Source of the DNA: AP-15 sp963814805
GTDB taxonomy: Bacteria > Pseudomonadota > Alphaproteobacteria > ATCC43930 > CGMCC-115725
Assembly: GCA_963814805.1 (NCBI GenBank)
Contig: CAWFER010000006.1
Location: forward strand, 248,001-312,000
Length of the DNA stretch: 64,000 bases
Reading direction: 5' to 3'
Shown: positions 9,332-18,091 of the stretch, piece by piece
How positions within the stretch are numbered: the stretch's first letter is position 1
Layout: each line of letters starts with the position of its first letter
Notes under the pieces: model-generated
The model's database searches: none
What the model was told of the DNA's origin: nothing
What the model saw: the letters and a program-made list of their open reading frames with translations, nothing else
Translations under genes and position numbers: made by a program

Positions 9332-10117
9332 ATGCGCATCCCGCTCTATCAGGTCGACGCCTTCGCCGAGGGGCCGTTCACCGGCAATCCGGCGGCGGTG
9401 TGCCCGCTCGATGGTTGGCTCTCCGCCGAAACCATGCAGGCGATCGCGGCCGAGAACAATCTGTCGGAGACGGCGTTCCTGGTCGCCGAGGGCGAGGCTT
9501 GGCGGCTGCGCTGGTTCACGCCGACGGTCGAGGTCGATCTGTGCGGCCATGCGACATTGGCCGCGGCCCATGTGATCTTCACCGTCTTGGCGCCGGAGCG
9601 GCAGCGCGTCCTCTTCCGCACCGACAAGGCCGGCGATCTCGCCGTCACCCGCGAGCGGCGATCTGCTGGCGCTCGATTTCCCGTCCTGGCCGCCCCAGCC
9701 CTGCGCTGCACCGGCGGGCTTAGGCCCGGCGCTCGGGCGCGAACCCTTCGCGATGCTCGCCGCCCGCGACTATCTGGCGGTCTACGACGCTTGCTGGTGA
9801 CGTGGCCTCGCTCGACCCCGGATTTCCCGGCGCTGGCAAGGCTCGACCGCGCGGTGATCGCCACCGCGCCGGGACCGGCCGGGATCGATTTCGTCTCGCG
9901 CTTTTTCGCGCCGGCGATAGGCGTCGACGAAGATCCGGTGACCGGCTCGGCGCATTGCATGCTGATCCCCTACTGGGCCGGGCGGCTCGGCAGGACCAGG
10001 CTTCGGGCGCGCCAGCTGTCGCGCCGCGGCGGCAGCCTCGTCTGCGAACTGCGCGGCGAGCGGGTGGCGATCGCCGGCCGCGTCATCCCCTATCTCACCG
10101 GCGCCATCGAAATCTGA
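9332..10117 (+). CDS. PhzF-family isomerase/epimerase (three hidden shifts)
   Basis: Member of the phenazine-biosynthesis PhzF-like family (diaminopimelate-epimerase fold), substrate unknown. Conserved pieces are YQVDAFAEGPFTGNPAAV, NNLSETAF, the CGHATLAAAH loop and the C-terminal DPVTGSAHC. The frame looks open over 261 residues, but the middle (about 9656-9818) is not family-like in that frame. Three single-base insertions explain it: a C near 9656, a T in CTTG 9790-9793, and a C in CCCC 9816-9819. Correcting them restores GDLLALDFPSWPPQP, YLAVYDAAGDVASLDP and DFPALARLD. The conceptual translation is therefore misleading in the middle. Confidence 0.88.
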   Translation: MRIPLYQVDAFAEGPFTGNPAAVCPLDGWLSAETMQAIAAENNLSETAFLVAEGEAWRLRWFTPTVEVDLCGHATLAAAHVIFTVLAPERQRVLFRTDKAGDLAVTRERRSAGARFPVLAAPALRCTGGLRPGARARTLRDARRPRLSGGLRRLLVTWPRSTPDFPALARLDRAVIATAPGPAGIDFVSRFFAPAIGVDEDPVTGSAHCMLIPYWAGRLGRTRLRARQLSRRGGSLVCELRGERVAIAGRVIPYLTGAIEI

Positions 10118-10174
10118 CGATTGCCCGCTCCGGCAAAGCGCGGGAAGATCGGCGCGGCGAGGGAGGAATCATTT

Positions 10175-10606
10175 ATGCGACGCATCTTGATGCTGGCCTT
10201 GTGCCTGGACGTTTTGGGCGCCGGATCGGCGCTGGCTCAGAGCAAGCAGATGGTTCAGACCATGAGCGACCGATGGGCCGCCGCCTTCAACAAGGGCGAC
10301 GCCGGCGCGGTCGCGGCGATGTATGCCGAAGACGCCTATGTGCTGCCGCCGGGCGGGCCGATGGTCAAAGGGCGCAGCGCCATCGAAGCCTTCTGGAGAC
10401 AGACGGCGCAGCAGGTCGGCGACGCCAAGCTCACCACAATCGACGTGCAGCGGCTCGGCCGGCACGCGGCCCGCGAGATCGGCGCCGTTACCCTCGAAAC
10501 CAAGGCCCAGTCGCCGCAGCAGATCGTCGGCAAGTACGTCGTCGTCTGGCGCAAGATCGGCGGCCATTGGCTGCTCGCCACCGACATCTGGAACACCAAC
10601 AAGTAA
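10175..10606 (+). CDS. Secreted SnoaL/DUF4440-like protein
   Basis: A 143-residue protein with a Sec signal peptide (LMLALCLDVLGAGSALAQS) and a small alpha+beta-barrel domain of the SnoaL/DUF4440 type: DRWAAAFNKGDAGAVAAMYAEDAYVLPPGG, with the ending VVWRKIGGHWLLATDIWN. The start at 10175 is backed by GGAGGAA eight bases upstream and leaves a clean signal peptide. Proteins of this fold bind small hydrophobic ligands or act as isomerases; no substrate can be assigned. A dehydrogenase gene follows after 26 bases. Confidence 0.78.
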   Translation: MRRILMLALCLDVLGAGSALAQSKQMVQTMSDRWAAAFNKGDAGAVAAMYAEDAYVLPPGGPMVKGRSAIEAFWRQTAQQVGDAKLTTIDVQRLGRHAAREIGAVTLETKAQSPQQIVGKYVVVWRKIGGHWLLATDIWNTNK

Positions 10607-10632
10607 CCAGCGGTCTCACCAAGGAAATCAGC

Positions 10633-11694
10633 ATGGCAAAGCGTTATCGGGTGGCGGTGATCGCCGGCGACGGCATCGGGCGCGAGGTCATGCCCGAAGG
10701 GATCGCCGCCATGGAAAAGGCGGCCCGCGCCCATGGCTTCGAGCTGAGCTGGACCGAATTCGACTGGAGCTGCGAGCGCTATGCCGAGACCGGGCGGATG
10801 ATGCCCGAGGACGGGCTCGACCGGCTGCGGCTCTACGACGCCGTCTATCTCGGCGCGGTCGGCCATCCCGACGTGCCCGACCACGTCTCGCTGTGGGGCC
10901 TGCTGATCCCGTTGCGGCGCGGCTTTCACCAATACGTCAATCTGCGCCCGGTGCGGCTCCTCGCCGGGGTGCAGTCGCCGCTGCGCGACCGGGCGCCCGG
11001 CGACATCGACTTCTATGTCGTGCGCGAGAACAACGAGGGCGAATATTCGGAGATCGGCGGCCGGCTCTATGCCGACAGCGAGCACGAGATGGCGATGCAG
11101 CAATCGGTCTTCACCCGCCGCGGCTGCGACCGGATCATGCGCTACGCCTTCGAACTTGCGGCCACGCGCAAAAAGCACGTGACTTCGGCGACCAAGTCGA
11201 ACGGCATCATCCACACCATGCCGTTCTGGGACGAGCGCTTTGCCGCGGTCGGGCGGGACTATCCCGACATCAGGACCGACCAGTACCACATCGACATCCT
11301 GACCGCGCATTTCGTGCGCCATCCGGATTGGTTCGACGTGGTGGTCGGCTCGAATCTGTTCGGCGACATCCTCAGCGATCTCGGGCCCGCCGTGGTCGGC
11401 TCAATCGGCATCGCCCCCTCGGGCAACATCAACCCCGAGCGCGACTACCCCTCGATGTTCGAGCCGGTGCACGGCTCGGCGCCCGACATCGCCGGGCGCG
11501 GCGTCGCCAACCCGATCGGCCAGATCTGGTCGGGGGCGATGATGCTGGCGCATTTCGGCGAGACCGAAGCGGCCGCCGCGGTCGAGCGGGCGATCGCCGA
11601 GGTGTTGGCCGAGGGCGGAACCCGCACCCCCGATCTCGGCGGCAACGCCGGCACCAGCGACCTCGGCGCCGCCATCACCGCCGCCATCGCTTGA
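10633..11694 (+). CDS. Tartrate/D-malate dehydrogenase-type decarboxylating enzyme
   Basis: A 353-residue member of the isopropylmalate/isocitrate dehydrogenase family, closest by motif to tartrate dehydrogenase/decarboxylase and D-malate dehydrogenase. Visible features are the N-terminal IAGDGIGREVMPEG, the substrate segment LRPVRLLAGV, YVVRENNEGEYSEIGGR, the metal-binding aspartates of GDILSDLGPAVVG, and the nucleotide loop EPVHGSAPDIAGRGVANP. An AAGGAA Shine-Dalgarno precedes the ATG. With pckA nearby it fits a role in feeding C4 acids into central metabolism. The exact substrate cannot be read from sequence. Confidence 0.87.
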   Translation: MAKRYRVAVIAGDGIGREVMPEGIAAMEKAARAHGFELSWTEFDWSCERYAETGRMMPEDGLDRLRLYDAVYLGAVGHPDVPDHVSLWGLLIPLRRGFHQYVNLRPVRLLAGVQSPLRDRAPGDIDFYVVRENNEGEYSEIGGRLYADSEHEMAMQQSVFTRRGCDRIMRYAFELAATRKKHVTSATKSNGIIHTMPFWDERFAAVGRDYPDIRTDQYHIDILTAHFVRHPDWFDVVVGSNLFGDILSDLGPAVVGSIGIAPSGNINPERDYPSMFEPVHGSAPDIAGRGVANPIGQIWSGAMMLAHFGETEAAAAVERAIAEVLAEGGTRTPDLGGNAGTSDLGAAITAAIA

Positions 11695-11747
11695 TTGGCT
11701 TATCCGCCGGCGCCCGACATGGCTGCATCGCATTAGGAGGCGAACTT

Positions 11748-12542
11748 ATGGACGGCGACTTTGTCGCGCAGGCTGTAATCACATATCTGAGTGAGTTGCG
11801 GGCAAACGAGAACAAACATCGAGCGCTCTATGCAGTCTTTCAACAGCTTGGCGATCCCGGCCTGCTTTGGTCGGATTGGATCGCGCTTGCGGCGACGCTG
11901 CTGTCTTATCGCCCGGCCACGATTTTAGAATTAGGCCGAGGACACGGCGCGTCCACGTGCCTCTTTCGTCTTCTCGGGTTTCCCACGATCTCAATTTGCC
12001 GCACGGGGAATTGGGAAGCCGCTACCATACCGCTTTTACGCGAAGTCGAACCAATCGATTGGCGCGATGGCGTCACCGCCATCATCGGCGAAATTGCGCA
12101 CCAGGATTACACGGGCTTGATCGGCGCCAGCCCCCGCGTCCTGTTATTTTGGGACGCGCACGGCTACGATGTTGCCGATGTGGTTCTCGGCGATATACTG
12201 CCGGTATTGGCTGGCCGAGAGGCCATGGTCGTCTGCCATGACATGCGGGACAGCCGGTATTTCCAGGATGCGCGCCGTTATGGCGGGGCCAGAACATGGC
12301 GCGGCCAGAACGATCCGGCGATGCCGTGGCTGCGTCTGGGAAATATCCACAGCTCTTTCGAGCAATTGGTCTCGCTTGTCGATTTTGCGAGCCGAAACGA
12401 AATCATCCTCCGCTCGCCGAGCCACGAGCTGATGCAAAACGCGATAACCCGAACCGCCTATAGCAACTCAATCTGGCCTTATTGCATATGGCACTATTTC
12501 GAGCTTCCCTCCGGGGAACTCACGTTTCCGGCGCGGGCATGA
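11748..12542 (+). CDS. Possible class I SAM-dependent methyltransferase
   Basis: A 264-residue protein with a perfect AGGAGG at 11735-11740. The segment ATILELGRGHGAST resembles the SAM-binding motif I of class I methyltransferases, and FWDAHGYD and VVCHDMRD could be later strands of the Rossmann fold. It resembles sugar-modification O-methyltransferases more than nucleic-acid enzymes, but this is a weak assignment. GC content and codon use are visibly lower than in both neighbours, which suggests later acquisition. The downstream 120 bases separate it from a convergent gene. Confidence 0.5.
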   Translation: MDGDFVAQAVITYLSELRANENKHRALYAVFQQLGDPGLLWSDWIALAATLLSYRPATILELGRGHGASTCLFRLLGFPTISICRTGNWEAATIPLLREVEPIDWRDGVTAIIGEIAHQDYTGLIGASPRVLLFWDAHGYDVADVVLGDILPVLAGREAMVVCHDMRDSRYFQDARRYGGARTWRGQNDPAMPWLRLGNIHSSFEQLVSLVDFASRNEIILRSPSHELMQNAITRTAYSNSIWPYCIWHYFELPSGELTFPARA

Positions 12543-12662
12543 AGAGAGATTAATTGGTCCGTCGGCGCTGCAACGCAGCTCCCCGTGAACCCCGAGTGCG
12601 GCCACGAAGATTGATCGGCATGCCGCGCCGGCCGGCCTAAGCCGCGGAATCGATCGAAACTG

Positions 12663-13226
12663 TTAGACAGGGAACCCGGCGCGGCGAGGGGACAGGCGGA
12701 TGCCGCAGCGGGCGGCTTCGAGCATGTAATAGCGGGTCATCTGGACGATGTCGGTGCGCCAATAGAGCTGCTGCGGCTCGTCTTCGAGAAAATCGGCGCC
12801 GGCGAACGCATAGCAATAGGTTTCGACATAGCGCCGGGCGGCGTCGCCGGCGATCGGCGCGTCGCGCCAGCCGAACTTCCAGCCGGCATGCTCGGCGCCG
12901 AGCCGCCAGCGCTCGAGCCGCACCGCAAGGGTGGCGGCGTCGAGCGCCTCCAGCGCCGGCACCCGATAGACCACCACCAGGCGATGCACGTTGAGCTGCA
13001 ACTGCATCAGCAGCTCGTCGTCGAAAGCCTGCACCAGATAGCTCGCGTCCGACGCGCCGCGCACATGGCGAATCTCGATCTGCGCGCGCGCCGCGTCGGC
13101 GAGCTCCAGCGCGCGCGGCTCCTCGTCAAAGCTCGGCAGCTCGTACTCGACCGCCCGCAACGCCTCGACCATCTGCCCGGTCAGAAACGCCTCGGTCCGC
13201 TTCTGCGCCTCGGCAAATGTCAGCAT
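12663..13226 (-). CDS. Conserved hypothetical protein beside pckA
   Basis: Unrecognised soluble protein of 187 residues, rich in Ala, Arg and Glu, with no signal peptide or membrane segment. It starts MLTFAEAQKRTEAF; the ATG at 13226 has GGGAG close upstream, which favours it over an in-frame ATG seven codons earlier. The middle (ELLMQLQLNVHRLVVVYRV) may form a beta-rich core, and the end contains several aromatic residues (QQLYWRTDIVQMTRYYM). It lies 62 bases downstream of pckA on the same strand and is probably cotranscribed. No function is proposed. Confidence 0.65.
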   Translation of the reverse strand: MLTFAEAQKRTEAFLTGQMVEALRAVEYELPSFDEEPRALELADAARAQIEIRHVRGASDASYLVQAFDDELLMQLQLNVHRLVVVYRVPALEALDAATLAVRLERWRLGAEHAGWKFGWRDAPIAGDAARRYVETYCYAFAGADFLEDEPQQLYWRTDIVQMTRYYMLEAARCGIRLSPRRAGFPV

Positions 13227-13288
13227 GTCCCGCTCCCACCGAACCAAGGGCGATAACGCGGGCCGAATGGAGGCGTTCCCGGCGGGCC

Positions 13289-14890
13289 TCAGACGGCGGC
13301 GCGAACCGCGACCTCTTTGACCTCGTCGCCGACGAACGGCTCGAATTCCTTGAAGTTCGCCTCGAAGCGGCGGGTCAGCTCGCGCGCGGTCTCGTCATAG
13401 GCCGCCTTGTCGGACCAGGTGCCGCGCGGGTCGAGCACCTCGCTCGGCACCTCGGGGCAGCTCTCGGGCACCAGCAGGCCGAAATTTGGCTCCCGCCGCA
13501 CCGGCGCGTCTGCGAGCCGGCCGTCGAGTGCGGCGCGCAGCAGGGCCCTGGTATGGGCGATCGGCATGCGCCGGCCGACGCCATAGGCGCCTCCCGACCA
13601 GCCGGTGTTGACCAGCCAGCAGTGCGCGCCGTGTTGCTTGATCCGGGCGCCCAGCATACGGGCGTAGGCCGATGGGTGGCGCGGCATGAAGGGCGCCCCG
13701 AAACAGGTCGAAAACGTCGCCTCGGGCGCGTTGCTGAGCCCCTTCTCGGTGCCGGCGACCCGTGCGGTGTAGCCCGAGAGGAAATGGTACATCGCCTGCT
13801 CGGCGGTTAATTTGGCGATCGGCGGCATGACCCCGAACGCATCCGCGGTCAGCATTACGACATTCGAGGGATGCGGCCCGAGCCCATGCGGATCGGCGTT
13901 GGGGATGTAGTCGAGAGGATAGCAGGCGCGCGTATTCTCGGTCAGGCTCTGATCGTTGACGTCGGGTAGCCGCGTCGCCGGGTCGAGCACGACGTTTTCG
14001 AGCACCGTCCCGAAGCGGCCGAGAGTGGCGTAGATCTCCGGCTCCTGAACCGGCGACAGATTGATCACCTTTGCGTAGCAGCCGCCCTCGAAATTGAAGA
14101 CGCCCTTGGGGCTCCAGCCATGCTCGTCGTCGCCGATCAGGGTGCGCGAATTGTCCGCCGAGAGCGTCGTCTTGCCGGTGCCCGACAGCCCGAAAAAGAT
14201 CGCGCAATCGCCCATCGGCCCGACATTGGCCGAAGCATGCATCGGCAGCACGTCGCGCGCCGGCAGCACGAAATTCAAATAGCCAAAGACCGATTTCTTG
14301 ATCTCGCCGGCATAGGCGGTGCCGCCGATCAGCACCAGCCGCTCGGCGAAATTGACAAAGATGAAGGTCTCGGAGTTGATCCGGTCGAATTCGGGGATCG
14401 CCAGGAAATTCGGCGCGTGCAGGATCGTGAAGGCGGGCTCGAACCCTTCCAGCTCATCGACCGGCGGGCGAATGAACATGTTGCGCGAAAACAGGCTATG
14501 CCAGGCGCTGTCGGTCACCACCCGCACCGGCAGGCGATAGGCAGGATCGGCCCCGGCGTAGAGATCCTGGACGAACAGCTCGCGCCCCTGCAGGTAGGCC
14601 AGCATGCGCTGGCGCAGGCTCTCGAAGCGCTCGGGGGAGACCGGCTGGTTGATCTTGCCCCACCACACCGTGTCTTTGGTGCCGGGCTCCTCGACGATGT
14701 ACTTGTCGCGCGGGGTGCGCCCGGTGAAGGCGCCGGTGTTGACCGAAAAGCTGCCGCCGGCGACGACCTCGCCCTCGCCGCGGCGGACCGCATGCTCGTA
14801 AAGGATCGGCATCGGCTGGTTCCAGTGCACGGTCCCAAGGTGGCGCATGCCTTGCCGGTCGAGCCCGAAGCGGCTGTTGGCCCTGGTCAT
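13289..14890 (-). CDS. pckA: ATP-type phosphoenolpyruvate carboxykinase
   Basis: Converts oxaloacetate and ATP to phosphoenolpyruvate, CO2 and ADP; first step of gluconeogenesis from organic acids. The 533-residue reading is uninterrupted. Characteristic pieces are TGRTPRDKYIVEE, the kinase-1a P-loop GLSGTGKTT near residue 233, the metal site of IGDDEHGW, and SGYTARVAGTEKG near the adenine pocket. The start at 14890 (MTRANSRFG) has AAAGGCGAT upstream; a longer in-frame extension lacks family similarity. It is divergent from an MFS transporter across 371 bases. Confidence 0.97.
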   Translation of the reverse strand: MTRANSRFGLDRQGMRHLGTVHWNQPMPILYEHAVRRGEGEVVAGGSFSVNTGAFTGRTPRDKYIVEEPGTKDTVWWGKINQPVSPERFESLRQRMLAYLQGRELFVQDLYAGADPAYRLPVRVVTDSAWHSLFSRNMFIRPPVDELEGFEPAFTILHAPNFLAIPEFDRINSETFIFVNFAERLVLIGGTAYAGEIKKSVFGYLNFVLPARDVLPMHASANVGPMGDCAIFFGLSGTGKTTLSADNSRTLIGDDEHGWSPKGVFNFEGGCYAKVINLSPVQEPEIYATLGRFGTVLENVVLDPATRLPDVNDQSLTENTRACYPLDYIPNADPHGLGPHPSNVVMLTADAFGVMPPIAKLTAEQAMYHFLSGYTARVAGTEKGLSNAPEATFSTCFGAPFMPRHPSAYARMLGARIKQHGAHCWLVNTGWSGGAYGVGRRMPIAHTRALLRAALDGRLADAPVRREPNFGLLVPESCPEVPSEVLDPRGTWSDKAAYDETARELTRRFEANFKEFEPFVGDEVKEVAVRAAV

Positions 14891-15261
14891 CGGATCGCCT
14901 TTTTCATTCGACGCTTCCTCCTGTGGCCGGGCGCCCGACGAGATCGGTCGAGCGGCGCCGGCTTCTATCTGGCGCCGTACCATAGGCGCGCGAGCGTGTC
15001 AAAGTTCGTGCAACGCCGGGGCTATCGCCCTGCCGTCTGCGCGAACCGTCTCCAGCCGGAACTCGAGAACCGATCGATGCCGGGACTAGCCAATTTCAGT
15101 AAAAGACTGTTTAGTCGTCGCTGCGGCGCCCCGCCTCCAGAAGCGCGGGCCGCGCGTCGCCGTTGTCGCCGGCGGGCGGCGCGGACTGGGTCGGGGAGGC
15201 TCCATAACCCTCTCGCGCGCTCGCTTCGAGCGCCGAGGCCGAGAAGACGAGGAGCACATCG
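14891..15261. other. Divergent intergenic region pckA / MFS transporter
   Basis: Between the two start codons I see no gene, repeat or convincing operator. It contains the pckA leader, an AT-richer patch around 15093-15118 (AATTTCAGTAAAAGACTGTT) that could host a promoter, and an AGGAG for the transporter at 15249-15254. Confidence 0.5.
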
Positions 15262-16557
15262 ATGAAGACGACCCGGCGCCGCTATTGGGTGTTTTTCCTG
15301 CTGTTCCTGTTCAACGCCATCGCCTATGTCGATCGCGTCAACATGTCGGTGGCGGGTAAGCCGATCGCGCATGAGTTCGGGCTGTCGCCGATCGCGCTCG
15401 GCTATCTGTTCTCCTCGTTCCTGTGGGCCTATGTGCTGATGATGCTGCCCGGCGGCCGGCTGATCGACCGCTGGGGCACGCATGTCGTGGCCTCGGTCGC
15501 CACCGCGGTCTGGTCGGCGGCGCAGATGGCGACCGGAATGGTCGGCAGCTTCGCCACCATGCTGGCCGCCCGGCTCGGCCTCGGCATCGGCGAGGCGCCG
15601 TTCGCGCCGATCAGCTATAGCAGCGTGCGCTCGTGGTCGCCCTATACCGAGCGCGGCACCGCGATCGCCGCGATCTCCGCGGGGTCGACCCTGGGCCTCG
15701 CCTTCGGCGCGCCGGCGGTGGCTTGGCTGATCGAGACGCTGTCGTGGCGCTGGTCGTTCATCATCACCGGCGCCGTCGGATTTGCCTGGGTGATTGCCTG
15801 GCTCGCCCTGGTCTCGACCCCGGAAAAGACGCAATGGCTGCCGCAGGCCGAGCGCGAGCATATCCTCGCCGGGCGCGACGCCGGCATCGAGCCGCCGAGC
15901 CACGGCGGCGTCGGCTATCTCGGGCTCGCCCGCTGCCCAGCGATGTGGGGCCTATTCATCTCCCAGGGGTGCCTCGTCTACACCGCCTATCTCTACATCT
16001 CCTGGCTGCCGAATTACCTGCAGACCGCGCGTCACGTATCGATCCTCAGCTCCGGCTTCTACACCGCGATCCCGTTTCTGGTCGCCTCGGCGGTCAACAT
16101 CATCGTCAACTGGTTCGGCGACCGGTTGATGTCGGCCGAGGCGGTGCGCGCCGGCCGCCGCCGCTATCTGGTGGCGCTTTGTCTGATCCTGACCGCGTCG
16201 GGTCTGCTGATCCCGCTGTTCCACTCGCTGGCCGCGGTCATCGTGCTGGTCACGATCGCGGTGTCGTTCGCCAGCGTCGGGCCGGCCGCCAACGGGGCAT
16301 TGGTCAGCGACCTGTTGCGCTCGCCCGCTGATGCCGGACGCGCCTTCGCCTTTCTGGTCCTCGGCGGCAACACCTTTGGTCTCCTGGCGCCGATCGTGAC
16401 CGGCTACGTCATCGCCGCGACCGGCAGCTTCGACGCCGCCTTTGTCGCCGCCGGAGTGCTAGCGCTGATCGGGGCGGTAGCGGCGTTGGCGCTGGCGCGC
16501 GGGACGCTCGGCGCCCCCGCGGGCTCGCCGCACGCCCGCCCGCGTTTGGCCGACTGA
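15262..16557 (+). CDS. MFS transporter, anion:cation symporter (ACS) type
   Basis: Inner-membrane carrier of 431 residues with about twelve hydrophobic segments. The N-terminal segment FFLLFLFNAIAYVDRVNMSV and the loop GGRLIDRWGTHVVAS (MFS signature between helices 2 and 3) match the ACS branch that imports hexuronates, galactonate, phthalate or other organic anions. A central cytoplasmic loop (STPEKTQWLPQAEREHI) divides the two halves. The substrate is unknown; the downstream dioxygenase and divergent pckA suggest a carboxylate. AGGAG precedes the ATG. Confidence 0.9.
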   Translation: MKTTRRRYWVFFLLFLFNAIAYVDRVNMSVAGKPIAHEFGLSPIALGYLFSSFLWAYVLMMLPGGRLIDRWGTHVVASVATAVWSAAQMATGMVGSFATMLAARLGLGIGEAPFAPISYSSVRSWSPYTERGTAIAAISAGSTLGLAFGAPAVAWLIETLSWRWSFIITGAVGFAWVIAWLALVSTPEKTQWLPQAEREHILAGRDAGIEPPSHGGVGYLGLARCPAMWGLFISQGCLVYTAYLYISWLPNYLQTARHVSILSSGFYTAIPFLVASAVNIIVNWFGDRLMSAEAVRAGRRRYLVALCLILTASGLLIPLFHSLAAVIVLVTIAVSFASVGPAANGALVSDLLRSPADAGRAFAFLVLGGNTFGLLAPIVTGYVIAATGSFDAAFVAAGVLALIGAVAALALARGTLGAPAGSPHARPRLAD

Positions 16558-16632
16558 ATTTGCCGAATTGGCATAGAATGGGTCGGGGTACGATGCGCCG
16601 CCGCCTCGATCAGCGGCCCTTGGAGGATCTGC

Positions 16633-17514
16633 ATGCCGCTCGAAACCCGGCCGCTCGACGGGAGCCTTGCTTGTGAGATCGTCGGGCTGCGCCTTTGGGA
16701 GCCAGAAGACGATCGGATCACCGCCGAGATCAGCGCCTTGTGGGCAAATCATCCGGTGCTGGTGTTTCGTCGGCAGGCCCTTTCCGAGGATGAGCTCGCC
16801 GGTTTCAGCGCGCGCTTCGGCGCGCTTGAGCGCACCGTGCGCACCGATTGGGCCTCTCCTGTGCGGCCGGAGGTAGGCCTGATCTCAAATCTGAAAGATG
16901 CGCAGGCAAGACCGATCGGCGGCCTGGGCGACGGCGAGATCCAGTGGCATTCGGATCAATCCTACATGATGAAGCCGGCGACCGGGGCCATGCTGTACGC
17001 GATCGAGCTGCCGGCGGAGGGCGGGTCAACCGCGTGGGTCGATCTGTGCGCGGGCTATGCCGGATTATCCGACCGGCTCAAGCGCGCGGTCGAGGGCAGG
17101 CGCGCAGTCTTCAGCTACGTGAAGCGGCTCGCCGGCTATCAAGGGGTCGACCGGGCAATTTCCGAGGAAGCGAAGCGCAAGACGCCGCCGGTGATCCATT
17201 CGCTGGTGCATACTCACCCGCTGACCGGCGAAAAGGCGCTCTACCTCGATTCCACGACCACGATCGGGATCGACGGCATGGATGACGCGGCCAGCGCGGC
17301 GCTGCTCGATGAACTCTACCTGTCGGCGACGCGGCCACAATTCGTCTATCGCCACCGCTGGCAGGTCGGCGATGTGCTTTTATGGGACAACGGCTCGACG
17401 ATGCATCGGCGCGATCCGTTCGATCCCGCGGCGCGCCGGCTGATGAAGCGGACGACGATGTTCCTCTGCGGCGATCGCCACATCGTCCCCGCAGGCGCCC
17501 TCGCCGCCGCCTGA
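16633..17514 (+). CDS. TauD/TfdA-family Fe(II)/2-oxoglutarate dioxygenase
   Basis: Non-haem iron oxygenase of 293 residues that couples decarboxylation of 2-oxoglutarate to hydroxylation of a substrate. The iron ligands are visible as the HxD of QWHSDQSY (His106, Asp108) and the distal His258 in STMHRRDPF; the 2-oxoglutarate-binding arginine is probably in RRLMKRTTMF shortly after. Length and the N-terminal VLVFRRQALSEDELAGFSARFG fit the family. Members cleave taurine, phenoxyacetates, alkylsulfates or modify carnitine precursors. It is 75 bases behind the MFS gene, so uptake and cleavage of one compound is plausible. Confidence 0.9.
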   Translation: MPLETRPLDGSLACEIVGLRLWEPEDDRITAEISALWANHPVLVFRRQALSEDELAGFSARFGALERTVRTDWASPVRPEVGLISNLKDAQARPIGGLGDGEIQWHSDQSYMMKPATGAMLYAIELPAEGGSTAWVDLCAGYAGLSDRLKRAVEGRRAVFSYVKRLAGYQGVDRAISEEAKRKTPPVIHSLVHTHPLTGEKALYLDSTTTIGIDGMDDAASAALLDELYLSATRPQFVYRHRWQVGDVLLWDNGSTMHRRDPFDPAARRLMKRTTMFLCGDRHIVPAGALAAA

Positions 17515-17563
17515 GCCGTCCATATATCTCCACAATGGCAGAATAGGTCCAAGGCAGAGCGAG

Positions 17564-17968
17564 ATGAGCGATCTCAAGGGAACCAGGCTCGGCGACCGGC
17601 TGAGCGCCGCCGCCAACGCGAAGAAGGCGCAATTGGAGAAGTTTCGCGCGAAATCCCTGGCCAATGACCAGGCGGCGGTCGACCGGCAGGCGGCCCGGCA
17701 GGCGGTCAGCGCCGCGCGCAGCGCGCGCGCCGCCGAGCGCGCGGCGGCCCGGGAAGCCGAGGCTGCCCGAGAGGCGGCCGAGCAGGCGGTCCGCGACGCC
17801 GCAGCGCAAGCCGAGCAGGCGGCCCGCGCCGCCGAGGCCGAGGCCGAAGAGGCGGCCCGCGCCGCCGAGGCGGTCAGGCAGGCCGCCGACGACCTCGTCC
17901 GGCAAGCCGAACAAAAGGCGGCCCGCGACGCCCGCTATGCCGCCCGCAAGGCGCGGCCGCGACGATAA
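17564..17968 (+). CDS. DUF6481-family Ala/Arg/Glu-rich coiled-coil protein
   Basis: A 134-residue, highly charged, alanine-rich protein without membrane segments. The N-terminus (GTRLGDRLSAAANAKKAQLEKFRAK) matches what I recall of the DUF6481 family common in alphaproteobacteria. The rest is a long predicted helix of repeated AAREAEAAREAAEQA-type blocks. The DNA is correspondingly repetitive and prone to false open frames on all strands. The function of the family is unknown. Confidence 0.75.
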   Translation: MSDLKGTRLGDRLSAAANAKKAQLEKFRAKSLANDQAAVDRQAARQAVSAARSARAAERAAAREAEAAREAAEQAVRDAAAQAEQAARAAEAEAEEAARAAEAVRQAADDLVRQAEQKAARDARYAARKARPRR

Positions 17969-18091
17969 TTCTCGGTCGAGCGAAATCGTAGGGCGAGTTT
18001 AGCCCGCGGCCGCGGCGCCGATCGCGGGTTGCGCCACGCTCTACCCATCCTGCGAGCCTGCGTCGGTGGGAAGCGGTTCTGGGAGGCTGTC

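Noticed and set aside
17564..17968. Second gene in other frames of the Ala-rich DUF6481 region
   Set aside because: Repetitive GC-rich DNA keeps several frames open; only the frame with the conserved N-terminus and start makes sense.
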